From JAIQFL01 sp035295745 (GTDB lineage: Bacteria; Acidobacteriota; Terriglobia; Bryobacterales; Bryobacteraceae), in assembly GCA_035295745.1 (NCBI GenBank), contig DATGIL010000057.1:111380-175379 (forward strand): a stretch of DNA of 64,000 nt, given 5' to 3'. Position numbers and translations under genes: made by a program. Every line of letters begins with the position of its first letter. Within the stretch, counting starts at the first letter, position 1. Below are positions 31,795 to 40,195 of this stretch, one piece after another. The notes beneath the pieces were generated by a model that saw nothing but the letters and a program-made list of their open reading frames with translations, was not told where the DNA came from and did no database searches.

Positions 31795-34434
31795 TCAGTC
31801 GTGGCGGAGGGATTGGACTGGATCTACGCGCATCGCGCGGCGTGCGGGGCCGAAGGCCGCGATTATGGCCACAGCGGCGATTGCCAGCACCGAAGCGCCG
31901 ATCACCAGCGGGTCGCGTGAACTGGCCTGGTAGACGATGCTGGCCATCACACCGGCACCTGCGAGTCCCCAACCCAGGCCGGCGAAGGCTCCGGCGGTTA
32001 CGAGCTTACCAATCCTGCCGAATATCGATCGCAGAATCTGCGATGGGCGCGCGCCGATTGCCAGGCGAATCCCGATCTCGCGGGACCGCCGCGATACGGC
32101 ATAAGCCGCCAGTCCGTAAATGCCGGTGATCGCGAGCATCAGCGCGAGGATTCCGAACGCCCCGAGCGTGATGACTGCAGCGTGCATCGGCAGATACACC
32201 AGGCCAAGCATCTGATTCAATGCACCCACTCCATAAATCGCGAGGTTGGGATCCAACCGCGAGAGCGCCTGACGCATCTCGCCCGCCATCTCCGATTCGG
32301 CGCGCGCGGACCTCACCATCAGCACAATCGTGGAGGAGTAATCCTGTTGGATGGGCAGGAAAAGGGCGGCCTTCGGATACTCCGTCAAGTTCTCGTACTT
32401 GCCGTCTTCCACGATGCCGGCGATCTGAATCAAGGTATCGGGGCCCAGCCGAAAGCGCCTGCCCACGGCATCTTCAGTCCCTGCTACGCGGCGCGCGAAG
32501 GTGCGGTTTACGACGGCGACGCGCGGGGACGTGGCGTCGTCCTGCGGCGTGAACTCCCGACCCGCCAACAGACGCGTTCCGGCAGTGTGGAAGTAGCCCG
32601 GAGATACGTTGAAGTGGCTGGTACGGATCGCATTGCGCGGGCGGAAATCGGTTGTGTTTTCCGGATACACGGTGTTGGTTGATTGATCGATGCTCAAAGG
32701 AACTGTACTGGAGTACGCCGCCGATTCGACACCGGGAAGCTGGGAGACTGCGCGCAGCGCTCGCTCTTCGAAAAGCGCTCCGTCGCGCGGGTTGTAGCCG
32801 GCGAGGCCTACGTCGTAGCCAACCACGGCCGCCCCATCCGGCTGGAATCCCAGGGGAGTGCGAAACGAGCGAACCAACCCGCGCACGGCTACCAGACTCG
32901 CGGTAACGAGCACGCAGCAGAGGGCCACTTGCAGGGGGAGCAGGATGTCGCGCCCCGACCAGCTTCGCGCGGAGACATGCGTGGACAGACCTTTCAGGCT
33001 CATGGCGGGATCGGCTTTCCAGGCGCGGCGCGCGGGGCCGATGCCGAATAGGATGCCAGTGACGATGGCGGCGACAATTGCGAAGAGGAAGACGCGCCAG
33101 TCGGGATTCACATCGAACTGGATCGGAAACTCCATGGGCGCGCGCCATTGGCTGAGAAGTCTGCAGAGAACGACGGCCAGCGCACAGCCGATCGCGCCTC
33201 CCGTAACCGAAATCGTCAGAGACTCGGTCAGCAATTGCCGGACAATTCGCCCGCGCGCGGCTCCGATGGAAACGCGAATAGCTAAGTCGCGTTCACGATC
33301 CGCAGCGCGCGCAGTCAATAGAGCCGCGAGATTCGCGCAGGCAGCGAAGAGGACGAGCGACGCCAGTAACATCACGCCCAACGTGAAGGCTCGCGTGGGC
33401 TCACGTCCCGCCGAGCCGGCCAGCCCCGGCGCGGAGAGAGTGAGTTGCATCCCCTCATTCACGGTGCGTTCGCGCGCGAGTTGCATGGCGATGGTCTTGA
33501 GGTTGGCTTGGGCCTGCTCGATCGAGATACCGGGTTTGAGGCGGCCGGCTATCCAGGAGTTGAAAGTGGACGGGGCCTCCAGCCACGAGTGGCCTTCGAT
33601 CTGCGGCTGCATGGTCATCGGGATCCAGATCTCTGACCAGTAGAAGGCTTCGGTACCGTGGAAGCCGCGCGGCCCGACTCCCAGAACGGTAAACGGGCGG
33701 CCATTGATCCGCACTTCTTTGCCGGGAATGTTCGGGTCGCCGGAGAATCGGTTTTGCCAGCACGAGTAGCTCAAGACGACATAAGGGCTGGCGTCGGTTT
33801 GGGTGTCTTCGGCCGGGGTGTAGAAGCGTCCGATGGCGGGCTCGAGTCCCAGGGCTTGAAAGTAATTGCCGGTCGCCAGGTAGCCCCAGACGCGGTGCGC
33901 CGCCCGCTCGTCGCCCAGCGAAACCGGCTCGATGCGATAGGCGAAAAGCGATTGAAATACCTGGTTGCGATCACGGATTTCCCGATAATTAGGAAACGAA
34001 TTGGCGGGTTGCCCGCTGTTGTTCACGAATACCAGTTGCCGCGGTTCGGGAATGGGCAGTGGCTTCAGCACCAGGGCGTTCAGGACGCTGAAGACGACGG
34101 TATTGGCGCCGATTCCCAATGCCAGCGAGAGGACGGCGGTTAAGGTGAATGCGGGCGACCTTCCGAGCACTCGGGAGGTGTAGACCAAATCTTTGAACAG
34201 ATCTTCCAGCAGATTGACTCGGCGCATATCGCGGCACAACTCCGTGGTGACTTCCACCGGTCCGAATTCTTTTCGGGCCGCGAGCCGAGCTTCGGACGCG
34301 CTCATGCCGCCGGCCACAAATTCCCGTTCGAGCTGCTCGATGTGGATCTCGAGCTCACGGGCCAGTTCCTCTTCGGCGCGCCGCTTCCGCAATAGGGAGT
34401 AGCCGCGGCGAAAGAGAATTCGAACGAGGCGCAT
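31795..34434 (-). CDS. ADOP family ABC transporter permease (MacB/FtsX-like)
   Basis: 879 aa. Acidobacterial-duplicated-orphan-permease type: an N-terminal helical domain without ABC (ELARELEIHIEQLEREFV, about 24-41), then LGIGANTVVFSVLNALVL (TM1), a large periplasmic MacB-PCD domain, three TM helices (about 355-445), a second periplasmic domain and a final FtsX block (SREIGIRLAIGARPSQILR). ADOP proteins are permeases without a neighbouring ATPase and are often preceded by PadR genes, as here (13 bp). Likely an exporter or lipoprotein-release machinery; substrate unknown. Confidence 0.9.
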   Translation of the reverse strand: MRLVRILFRRGYSLLRKRRAEEELARELEIHIEQLEREFVAGGMSASEARLAARKEFGPVEVTTELCRDMRRVNLLEDLFKDLVYTSRVLGRSPAFTLTAVLSLALGIGANTVVFSVLNALVLKPLPIPEPRQLVFVNNSGQPANSFPNYREIRDRNQVFQSLFAYRIEPVSLGDERAAHRVWGYLATGNYFQALGLEPAIGRFYTPAEDTQTDASPYVVLSYSCWQNRFSGDPNIPGKEVRINGRPFTVLGVGPRGFHGTEAFYWSEIWIPMTMQPQIEGHSWLEAPSTFNSWIAGRLKPGISIEQAQANLKTIAMQLARERTVNEGMQLTLSAPGLAGSAGREPTRAFTLGVMLLASLVLFAACANLAALLTARAADRERDLAIRVSIGAARGRIVRQLLTESLTISVTGGAIGCALAVVLCRLLSQWRAPMEFPIQFDVNPDWRVFLFAIVAAIVTGILFGIGPARRAWKADPAMSLKGLSTHVSARSWSGRDILLPLQVALCCVLVTASLVAVRGLVRSFRTPLGFQPDGAAVVGYDVGLAGYNPRDGALFEERALRAVSQLPGVESAAYSSTVPLSIDQSTNTVYPENTTDFRPRNAIRTSHFNVSPGYFHTAGTRLLAGREFTPQDDATSPRVAVVNRTFARRVAGTEDAVGRRFRLGPDTLIQIAGIVEDGKYENLTEYPKAALFLPIQQDYSSTIVLMVRSARAESEMAGEMRQALSRLDPNLAIYGVGALNQMLGLVYLPMHAAVITLGAFGILALMLAITGIYGLAAYAVSRRSREIGIRLAIGARPSQILRSIFGRIGKLVTAGAFAGLGWGLAGAGVMASIVYQASSRDPLVIGASVLAIAAVAIIAAFGPARRAMRVDPVQSLRHD

Positions 34435-34447
34435 AGACTGCTCCTGC

Positions 34448-34777
34448 CTACGCGTTCTCGATGAGTAACTGAACGGCAGAAGAGAGACGCTCCCAGGTCT
34501 TCAGTTCCCGTTCGAGTTGCTTCCTGCCCTCGCGCGTCAGCACGTAGAATTTTGCCGGCCGGCCCAGGTCGGAGTCTTTCCATTCGGCAGTGATCCACCC
34601 CTGCTGTTCCAGGCGGTGGAGCGCCGGGTAGAGCGAGCCCTGCCCCACGGACAGGACGTCGCCGGAGAGAATCTGAATCCGCTTGGCGATGCCCCAACCA
34701 TGCAAAGGGTCGCGGGCGATGGTCTTCAGAATTAACAGATCTAACGTTCCCTGCAGCAGATCGGAAGGCTTCGGCAT
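34448..34777 (-). CDS. PadR family transcriptional regulator
   Basis: 109 aa. Winged-helix PadR domain: LLQGTLDLLILKTIARDPLHG (helix 1), WGIAKRIQ, then SVGQGSLYPALHRLEQQGWI (recognition helix), then a wing and the basic C-terminal helix GRKQLERELKTWERL. It sits 13 bp before the ADOP gene and is read together with it. PadR proteins repress adjacent transporter genes until a ligand or antimicrobial arrives; two candidate operators lie just upstream. Confidence 0.92.
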   Translation of the reverse strand: MPKPSDLLQGTLDLLILKTIARDPLHGWGIAKRIQILSGDVLSVGQGSLYPALHRLEQQGWITAEWKDSDLGRPAKFYVLTREGRKQLERELKTWERLSSAVQLLIENA

Positions 34778-34783
34778 CGGAGA

Positions 34784-34820
34784 CCTCGATTATCGACAAT
34801 ATACCTCGATCATCGACAAT
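34784..34820. promoter_or_regulatory. Tandem palindromic operator candidate for PadR
   Basis: Two direct copies of CCTCGATtATCGACAAT (17 bases; second copy with c in the centre), period 20 bp, each with a TCGAT-N-ATCGA dyad. They lie just upstream of the PadR start codon and between PadR/ADOP and the divergent ABC ATPase gene. A period of two helical turns suggests cooperative binding of two dimers. Reading this as the PadR operator is inference. Confidence 0.55.
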
Positions 34821-34916
34821 GGGCAAGGGCGTCGTCTCGGAGCGTCATTACGCGGTGGGGAACTAACGGGCCCGATCTGGTGTCTAACCTGGACGCGTGA
34901 CGGAGGACAGCGTTGG

Positions 34917-35684
34917 ATGCTCGATGTTCGCAGACTCACTAAGAAGTATCGGCACCGCGCAGTGGTGGACGAGGTCACGTTTACGGTGCCTCCCGGGGAA
35001 GTGACCGGCTACCTGGGTCCCAACGGCTCCGGAAAATCCACTACGGTGAAGATGCTGGCTGGTTTGCTCCCCGCCACCTCCGGGCAGATCCTCTGGAACG
35101 GAAGCGATATCCGGCACGACCTGATCGGCTACAAGCGCTCCCTGGGCTACGTGCCGGAGGAAGCCTACGTCTATCCGCATCTCACCGGGCTCGAGCACCT
35201 CGAACTGATCGGCCGCCTGCGGCAACTGCCGGAACGCCTGGTGACGCGGCGCGCCAACGAATTGCTGCGGCTGCTGTGGCTGCACGAGCATCGCTATGCT
35301 CCCATTTCGTCATACTCGAAAGGAATGAAGCAGCGCGTGCTGATTGCCGGCGCTCTGTTGCATGATCCCGAGTTCCTGATCTTCGATGAACCCCTCAACG
35401 GGCTGGATATCACCTCAGCGGCGCTGCTGCATGAACTGATCTCGGAGCTTTCGCGGCGCGGCAAGACGATCCTCTACATCTCGCACGTCCTGGAAATCAC
35501 TGAGAAGGTCTGCTCGCGCGTGATTATGTTGTACCAGGGCAAGATCGTTGCGAACGACGAGGTCAGCCGCCTGCGCGATCTGATGCAATTGCCGTCGCTC
35601 GATCAGATATTCCGGCAACTCGCGAGGCAGGAGGATGTCGGCAGTGCAGCGCGCGAGATCGTGGCGGTAATCGGAGAGAACTGA
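34917..35684 (+). CDS. ABC transporter ATP-binding protein
   Basis: 255 aa from ATG 34917 (GGAGGA ten bases upstream); the frame is open to 34683, but that part lies opposite PadR. Walker A GPNGSGKSTTV (about residues 34-44), a Q-loop region, signature SYSKGMKQRV, Walker B LIFDEPLNGLD and H-loop LYISHVLE. The type is that of ABC-2 exporters (CcmA/DrrA-like). It forms a one-base overlap operon with the membrane partner. The divergent PadR operator could control it as well. Confidence 0.93.
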   Translation: MLDVRRLTKKYRHRAVVDEVTFTVPPGEVTGYLGPNGSGKSTTVKMLAGLLPATSGQILWNGSDIRHDLIGYKRSLGYVPEEAYVYPHLTGLEHLELIGRLRQLPERLVTRRANELLRLLWLHEHRYAPISSYSKGMKQRVLIAGALLHDPEFLIFDEPLNGLDITSAALLHELISELSRRGKTILYISHVLEITEKVCSRVIMLYQGKIVANDEVSRLRDLMQLPSLDQIFRQLARQEDVGSAAREIVAVIGEN

Positions 35685-37384
35685 TGAACTCGTCGTTCCT
35701 CCAGTTGGTGCGCCATTTCTTCGGGCGTTTTTTCGATAACGAGATCGTCTCGCAGACCGGCGACATGCGCACCAACGTAGTGCAGGCGATGGGGCTGATC
35801 GCGTCGCCAGGCATGTTTATTCCGTTCTACATGATTCCGCAGCATGTGCGCTTCGATCGGCCCTTTGAGCACAACTGGCTGCTGATCACGGACTACTACT
35901 GCTTCGTCGTCTACTCGATGATCGTCATGGGGCTGGTGATGGTGTTCGAGTGGGACGCGCTTTTTCCAGATCGCAAAGACTATCTGATTCTCACGCCCCT
36001 GCCCTTGGGCATCAACGCAATCTTTGTGGGCAAGGTGGTTGCCCTGGTGGCTTTTCTCGGATTGTTCATCATCGACGCAAACTTCTTCTGCACGCTGTTG
36101 GGCCCTCTGGTAGCCGATAGCGACGGGTGGTCCCGCCCGCTGCTCGGTCAGGTGATTGCGGCACATTCGATGGCGGTGTTTTCGGGCGGAGTGTTTGTTG
36201 CGCTGGTGTTTGCGGGACTGCAGGGAGTGCTGATTAACGTGCTCACCGGCCGGGCCTTCCGGCGCATCTCGCCGTGGGTGCAGATGGGGTCAATGGCGCT
36301 GCTGATTTCATGCCTGTTCCTGACACCGCTCATGCTCGGGCTGATTCGTCCGCTGTTCGAACGGCAGAGTCCCGTGCTGCGATATTTTCCCCCCTTCTGG
36401 TTTTTGGCGTTATACATGGATCTGTTGCCTGGGCAGCCAGGCGGGGCCATGTTCCACGACCTGGCGCAATTGGCGCGACGGGCTTTGGAGATCTCGGCTG
36501 CGGTTTTCGCGGTCGGCTACCTGGCGGGTTACCGGCGCCACGCGCGGCGGGTGATGGAAAGCCTGGAAACGGCAGGGCAGGGGCCCGGGTGGTTACGGGT
36601 CCGGTTCGATCGCCTGGTGAATCGGCGCCTTCTCCCGCATCCGTTGGAGCGCGCCACCTTTCACTTCATCAGCAACACGGTTCTGCGCAGCACACGCCAT
36701 CGTCTGTTCCTGGCCAGTTACACCGGGGTGGCGTTTGCGCTCGCTCTGCCGAGTATCGTCAAAGTGGGGGCGCGTCCAGGATCGCCGCTGGTGGTGCTTT
36801 CGTCTGCGGGCCTTTTGACGGTGCCGCTGATCCTCTCGTTCTTCGCGGTCTCGGGACTTCGTTCCGCGTTCAATATTCCCGCGGAACTGCGGGCCAACTG
36901 GATCTTCCAGATTACTGAGAGCGAGGACCGATGGGCGCATGTGAGCGCGGCGCGCAAATGGATCGTGGTGATGGGAATCGCGCCGCTGTTTTTGCTGTTG
37001 ACGCCGTTCGAGCTGATCTTCCAGGGCTGGCGGCTGGGCTTCATCCATCTAACCGTCGCCCTGCTGCTCTCCCTGCTGATGTTGAATCTGCTCCTGGTGT
37101 GGTTCCGGAAGATCCCCTTCACCTGTTCGTACTTTCCGGGGAAAACGAGCATGGCGGGGATGGCGCTGGTCTACGTACTGAGTTTCCTCTTCTATACGTG
37201 GGCTCTGGCTTCTTTCGAATCGAAATTGATTCGCGCGCCACTGGACTTGATGCTGTTTTACGGATTCGGAATCCTGGCTTTGCGGGGATTATCAGTGCTG
37301 GAGAGGAGCGAACTGAGGGTTGACGATGCCTTGATTTATGAAGATCAGCCCGATCCCATCGTCAGGACCCTGGAACTGAGTTAG
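35684..37384 (+). CDS. Multi-pass membrane protein, partner of the ABC ATPase
   Basis: 566 aa, starting on the ATG that overlaps the ATPase stop by one base (TGATG). I count about 12 hydrophobic segments, for example YYCFVVYSMIVMGLVMVF, VVALVAFLGLFIIDANFFC and LILSFFAVSGLRSAF. Cytoplasmic loops contain an Arg-rich stretch (YRRHARRVMESLE). It lacks an ABC-2 signature I can name and is probably the permease of a heterodimeric exporter. Product or substrate unknown. Confidence 0.75.
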   Translation: MNSSFLQLVRHFFGRFFDNEIVSQTGDMRTNVVQAMGLIASPGMFIPFYMIPQHVRFDRPFEHNWLLITDYYCFVVYSMIVMGLVMVFEWDALFPDRKDYLILTPLPLGINAIFVGKVVALVAFLGLFIIDANFFCTLLGPLVADSDGWSRPLLGQVIAAHSMAVFSGGVFVALVFAGLQGVLINVLTGRAFRRISPWVQMGSMALLISCLFLTPLMLGLIRPLFERQSPVLRYFPPFWFLALYMDLLPGQPGGAMFHDLAQLARRALEISAAVFAVGYLAGYRRHARRVMESLETAGQGPGWLRVRFDRLVNRRLLPHPLERATFHFISNTVLRSTRHRLFLASYTGVAFALALPSIVKVGARPGSPLVVLSSAGLLTVPLILSFFAVSGLRSAFNIPAELRANWIFQITESEDRWAHVSAARKWIVVMGIAPLFLLLTPFELIFQGWRLGFIHLTVALLLSLLMLNLLLVWFRKIPFTCSYFPGKTSMAGMALVYVLSFLFYTWALASFESKLIRAPLDLMLFYGFGILALRGLSVLERSELRVDDALIYEDQPDPIVRTLELS

Positions 37385-37386
37385 CC

Positions 37387-37416
37387 GGTGGCGCAGACAC
37401 GAACGACTGCGCCACC
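37387..37416. terminator. Ten-base-stem hairpin between convergent genes
   Basis: Perfect stem GGTGGCGCAG with CTGCGCCACC and a ten-base loop, starting two bases after the permease stop. It is followed on the + strand by CCTTTT a few bases later, so it can end transcripts from both the permease and the opposite pal gene. Its GTGGCGCA ... TGCGCCAC stem copies the first hairpin of the repeat element seen at 25812, 31607 and 42896. Confidence 0.55.
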
Positions 37417-37429
37417 CAAACCACACCTT

Positions 37430-38032
37430 TTAGTGCTGCTGCGCATCGGCCACGATGTGAATGCGGCGGTTCTTCTGCCAGCAGGCTTCGCTCTCGTCCT
37501 GGCAAACCGGCTTTTCCTTACCGTAGCTGATCACTCCCAACTGCCCGCCCGGAATTCCTACCTGAACCAGATAGGCCTTGGCTGACTCGGCACGCGCCTC
37601 GCCGAGCTGCATATTGTACTCAGCGGAGCCGCGCTCGTCGCAGTGGCCTTCGATCGTGAGCTTATAGGCAGGATAGTCCTTCAGAATGTCGCGAAGTTCG
37701 CGCGAATCGCCCTCCAGCGCCTTGATCGCATCGGGACGCAGCGTATGCTTGTCGTAGTCGAAATAGGCGTCTTCGATCCGCGCCAGGAGCTGGTCGATGC
37801 GAGCCCGCGTAGCGGCGTCAGGCATGCTCGGTCTGGCAGCAGGCGTTTCCGCAACCGGCGTTCTGGGGGTTTCCCTAGCAGGAGTGGCGGCCGGAGTAGA
37901 ACTCGGCGTACTGGCCGCAGGCGCGGGCGGCGTGTTCGGCGTGAGCGCCGCTACTTTCTTTTTGGCACACCCCGCGCCGAGAATCGAAAAGGCCGCGATA
38001 GTCACCACTACCAGCCCGCGAAAATTCTTCAT
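37430..38032 (-). CDS. pal: Peptidoglycan-associated lipoprotein (Pal)
   Basis: About 200 aa from ATG 38032 (GGAGG 11 bases upstream). Signal peptide with lipobox: LGAGC. A Pro/Ala/Thr/Ser linker follows, then an OmpA-like domain (about 95-200): YFDYDKHTLRPDAIKALEG, GHCDERGSAEYN and NRRIHIVAD. The peptidoglycan-binding motif RGSxEYN and the conserved IEGHCDERG are intact. It anchors the outer membrane to peptidoglycan as part of the Tol-Pal machinery; no tol genes are in view. Confidence 0.9.
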   Translation of the reverse strand: MKNFRGLVVVTIAAFSILGAGCAKKKVAALTPNTPPAPAASTPSSTPAATPARETPRTPVAETPAARPSMPDAATRARIDQLLARIEDAYFDYDKHTLRPDAIKALEGDSRELRDILKDYPAYKLTIEGHCDERGSAEYNMQLGEARAESAKAYLVQVGIPGGQLGVISYGKEKPVCQDESEACWQKNRRIHIVADAQQH

Positions 38033-38146
38033 GTTAAATTTAGCCTCCAATCTATTCATAACTCCATTCGTACCGAATTTGCATCCTGTCAGGACAGGAT
38101 TCGGTTCCGTTCCCTTTTGACTACACTGTAATCGAGAGGTACCGGT

Positions 38147-39550
38147 GTGCGCAAACTGATCCTCGTCCGTCCCACGGAGGCGACCCGCCGGAAAGCGCCC
38201 CGCTACGTTCTCTGGCTGGGCTTCGGAGGCCTGCTGGTCTGCATTCTGGCGGCAGCGGCCGGAACCTTGATTGGTGTGGATCGGGTGCGTAAAGATGAGA
38301 CGCGCATCCGCAAGAACTTCCTGGGACGCCTGGACGCGCTCGACCGGATTCGCGCTCAGATCTATCTCTCCGGAACCTATATTCGCGACGTGTTACTGTC
38401 TCCCGCTCCAATGGTCGCGGCGGCGCAAACCTCCCGTCTTGCGATTCTGGAACACGAGACTAAAGAAGCGTTGCGCGCTTACTCGCGCTCGCTCGAACCC
38501 GAGGAGCGCGAGCCCTTCCAGGCGCTCCAGGCGGAGATTGACGCCTATTGGCAAGTCCTGGACAGCACCGTAGAGTGGACCCCGGAGCAACGGTACCGGC
38601 TGCGCGATTCCTTCTTTTATGACGAGCTGGTGCCGCGGCGCAATGCCATGCTACAGATTGCCGACCGGATCGCGGTGGCCAACGAACGCGGCCTCAATCG
38701 CGCCGAGGAGCAACTCAATACAGCCTCGGACGGACTGCGCCGCACGCTGATGGTTACGTTCGCAATCACGCTTTCGGGCGGCTTGCTGCTGGCGCTGCTG
38801 ACGATCGGGCACACGCTTCGCCTGGAGCGCGAACTGGAGCGCCGTCTGGAAGAAAATGCCCGCGCGCGCGCCGACTTGCAGGAGCTTTCGGCGAAGCTGC
38901 TGCGGGCACAGGAGAACGAGCGGCGTTCGCTGGCGCGCGAGTTGCATGACGAAGTGGGCCAATCGCTCTCGGCAATTCTGATGGAGGCCGAGAGCGCGGA
39001 ATTTGCCGAGGATCTGACCGAGATTCGCGATCACCTGGGGGCCGTGCGCGCACTCGCCGAGAAGACGGTGAACGAGGTCCGCGATTTGGCGCTGCTGCTT
39101 CGCCCCTCGATGCTGGATGATTTCGGACTGGTGCCCGCGCTGAACTGGCACGCGCGCGAAATGACGAAACGAACTGGCCTAAATGTCGTGCTTTCAGCGG
39201 ACGAAGAGGCCGGCGACCTGCCCGACGAGCACACTACCTGCATTTACCGCCTGGTGCAGGAGGCGGTCAACAACTCCGCCCGCCATGCGAATGCGCGCAC
39301 CGTCGTGGTGGATGTGAAACGCGAGGACCGGCGCGTGATCTTCAGCGTGCGCGATGACGGCGCGGGGTTCGATCCGCGCTTCGTACGCGGGCTCGGCCTG
39401 CTCGGCATGGAGGAGCGCGTACGCAGGTTGGGCGGCCAACTGGAAATTGATTCGCAACCCGGCCGGGGCACACGGATCGTGGCCGAGTTGCCGCTGGCGG
39501 ACCCCTCCGGCCGAGAGGAACAAGATGCCCATACGCATTCTCTTGGCTGA
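38147..39550 (+). CDS. Sensor histidine kinase (NarX/DegS-type HisKA_3)
   Basis: 467 aa, GTG start with GAGAGG upstream. TM1 (about 24-44) and TM2 (about 203-223) flank a helical periplasmic sensor (about 45-200, four-helix-bundle-like). The dimerisation/phosphoacceptor motif is RRSLARELHDEVGQSLSA with His267. The HATPase_c domain has EAVNNSARHANA (N box), DDGAGFDP (G1) and GLLGMEERVRRLGG. It overlaps the response regulator gene by 26 bp, so the pair forms a two-component system. Signal unknown. Confidence 0.92.
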   Translation: MRKLILVRPTEATRRKAPRYVLWLGFGGLLVCILAAAAGTLIGVDRVRKDETRIRKNFLGRLDALDRIRAQIYLSGTYIRDVLLSPAPMVAAAQTSRLAILEHETKEALRAYSRSLEPEEREPFQALQAEIDAYWQVLDSTVEWTPEQRYRLRDSFFYDELVPRRNAMLQIADRIAVANERGLNRAEEQLNTASDGLRRTLMVTFAITLSGGLLLALLTIGHTLRLERELERRLEENARARADLQELSAKLLRAQENERRSLARELHDEVGQSLSAILMEAESAEFAEDLTEIRDHLGAVRALAEKTVNEVRDLALLLRPSMLDDFGLVPALNWHAREMTKRTGLNVVLSADEEAGDLPDEHTTCIYRLVQEAVNNSARHANARTVVVDVKREDRRVIFSVRDDGAGFDPRFVRGLGLLGMEERVRRLGGQLEIDSQPGRGTRIVAELPLADPSGREEQDAHTHSLG

Positions 39551-40172
39551 CGACCACACGGTGGTCCGCGACGGCCTGCGCGCTCTGCTCGAACGCCAGC
39601 CGGACATGGTGGTCGTGGCCGAAGCCGCCGATGGGCGCGATTGCGTGCGGCTGGCTGAGGAACAGTTGCCGGACGTGATCATGATGGACATCGCAATGCC
39701 CAACATGAACGGCATCGAAGCGACGCGTCGAGTGTTGGCCGCGAACCCGCGCACGGCGGTGGTGATCCTCAGCATGCATCAGGATGAGAGCTACGTCTTG
39801 CGCTCTCTGAAGGCTGGCGCGAAGGGTTACCTCCTCAAGGATTCCCTCCGGGCGGACGTGATCGAGGCGATCCGCGCAGTGTCGCAGGGGCGCTCCTTTC
39901 TGACACGCAAGGTGGGGAAAATTTTGCAGGAGGACTACATCCGGCAACTGGAGCGCAGAGGTCTCGACGACAGTTACGACCTGCTGACCGATCGCGAGCG
40001 GGAGATTTTGCAACTGGTGGCGGAGGGGCAGACAAATAAAGAGGTGGCGAATCTCTTGAACGTCAGTCTGACTACCGTGGAGACTCATCGCACGCATATA
40101 TTGCAGAAGCTGGGACTTCACAGCATCCCGGAACTGATTCTGTACGCCGTGCGCAAGGGAATCATTTCATAA
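39525..40172 (+). CDS. NarL/FixJ family response regulator
   Basis: 215 aa from ATG 39525 (GAGAGG upstream); the frame is open to 39354 but that part lies in the kinase. Receiver: RILLADDHTVVRDGL (acidic pair DD at 9-10), phospho-Asp55 in IMMDIAMPNMNGIE, and KGYLLKD with its Lys. C-terminal LuxR-type HTH: LTDREREILQLVAEGQTNKE and VANLLNVSLTTVETHRTHI. The output is DNA binding as a dimer when phosphorylated by the kinase encoded just upstream. Confidence 0.95.
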   Translation: MPIRILLADDHTVVRDGLRALLERQPDMVVVAEAADGRDCVRLAEEQLPDVIMMDIAMPNMNGIEATRRVLAANPRTAVVILSMHQDESYVLRSLKAGAKGYLLKDSLRADVIEAIRAVSQGRSFLTRKVGKILQEDYIRQLERRGLDDSYDLLTDREREILQLVAEGQTNKEVANLLNVSLTTVETHRTHILQKLGLHSIPELILYAVRKGIIS

Positions 40173-40195
40173 GGCGGGGTGGAACGCCAGTGAAT

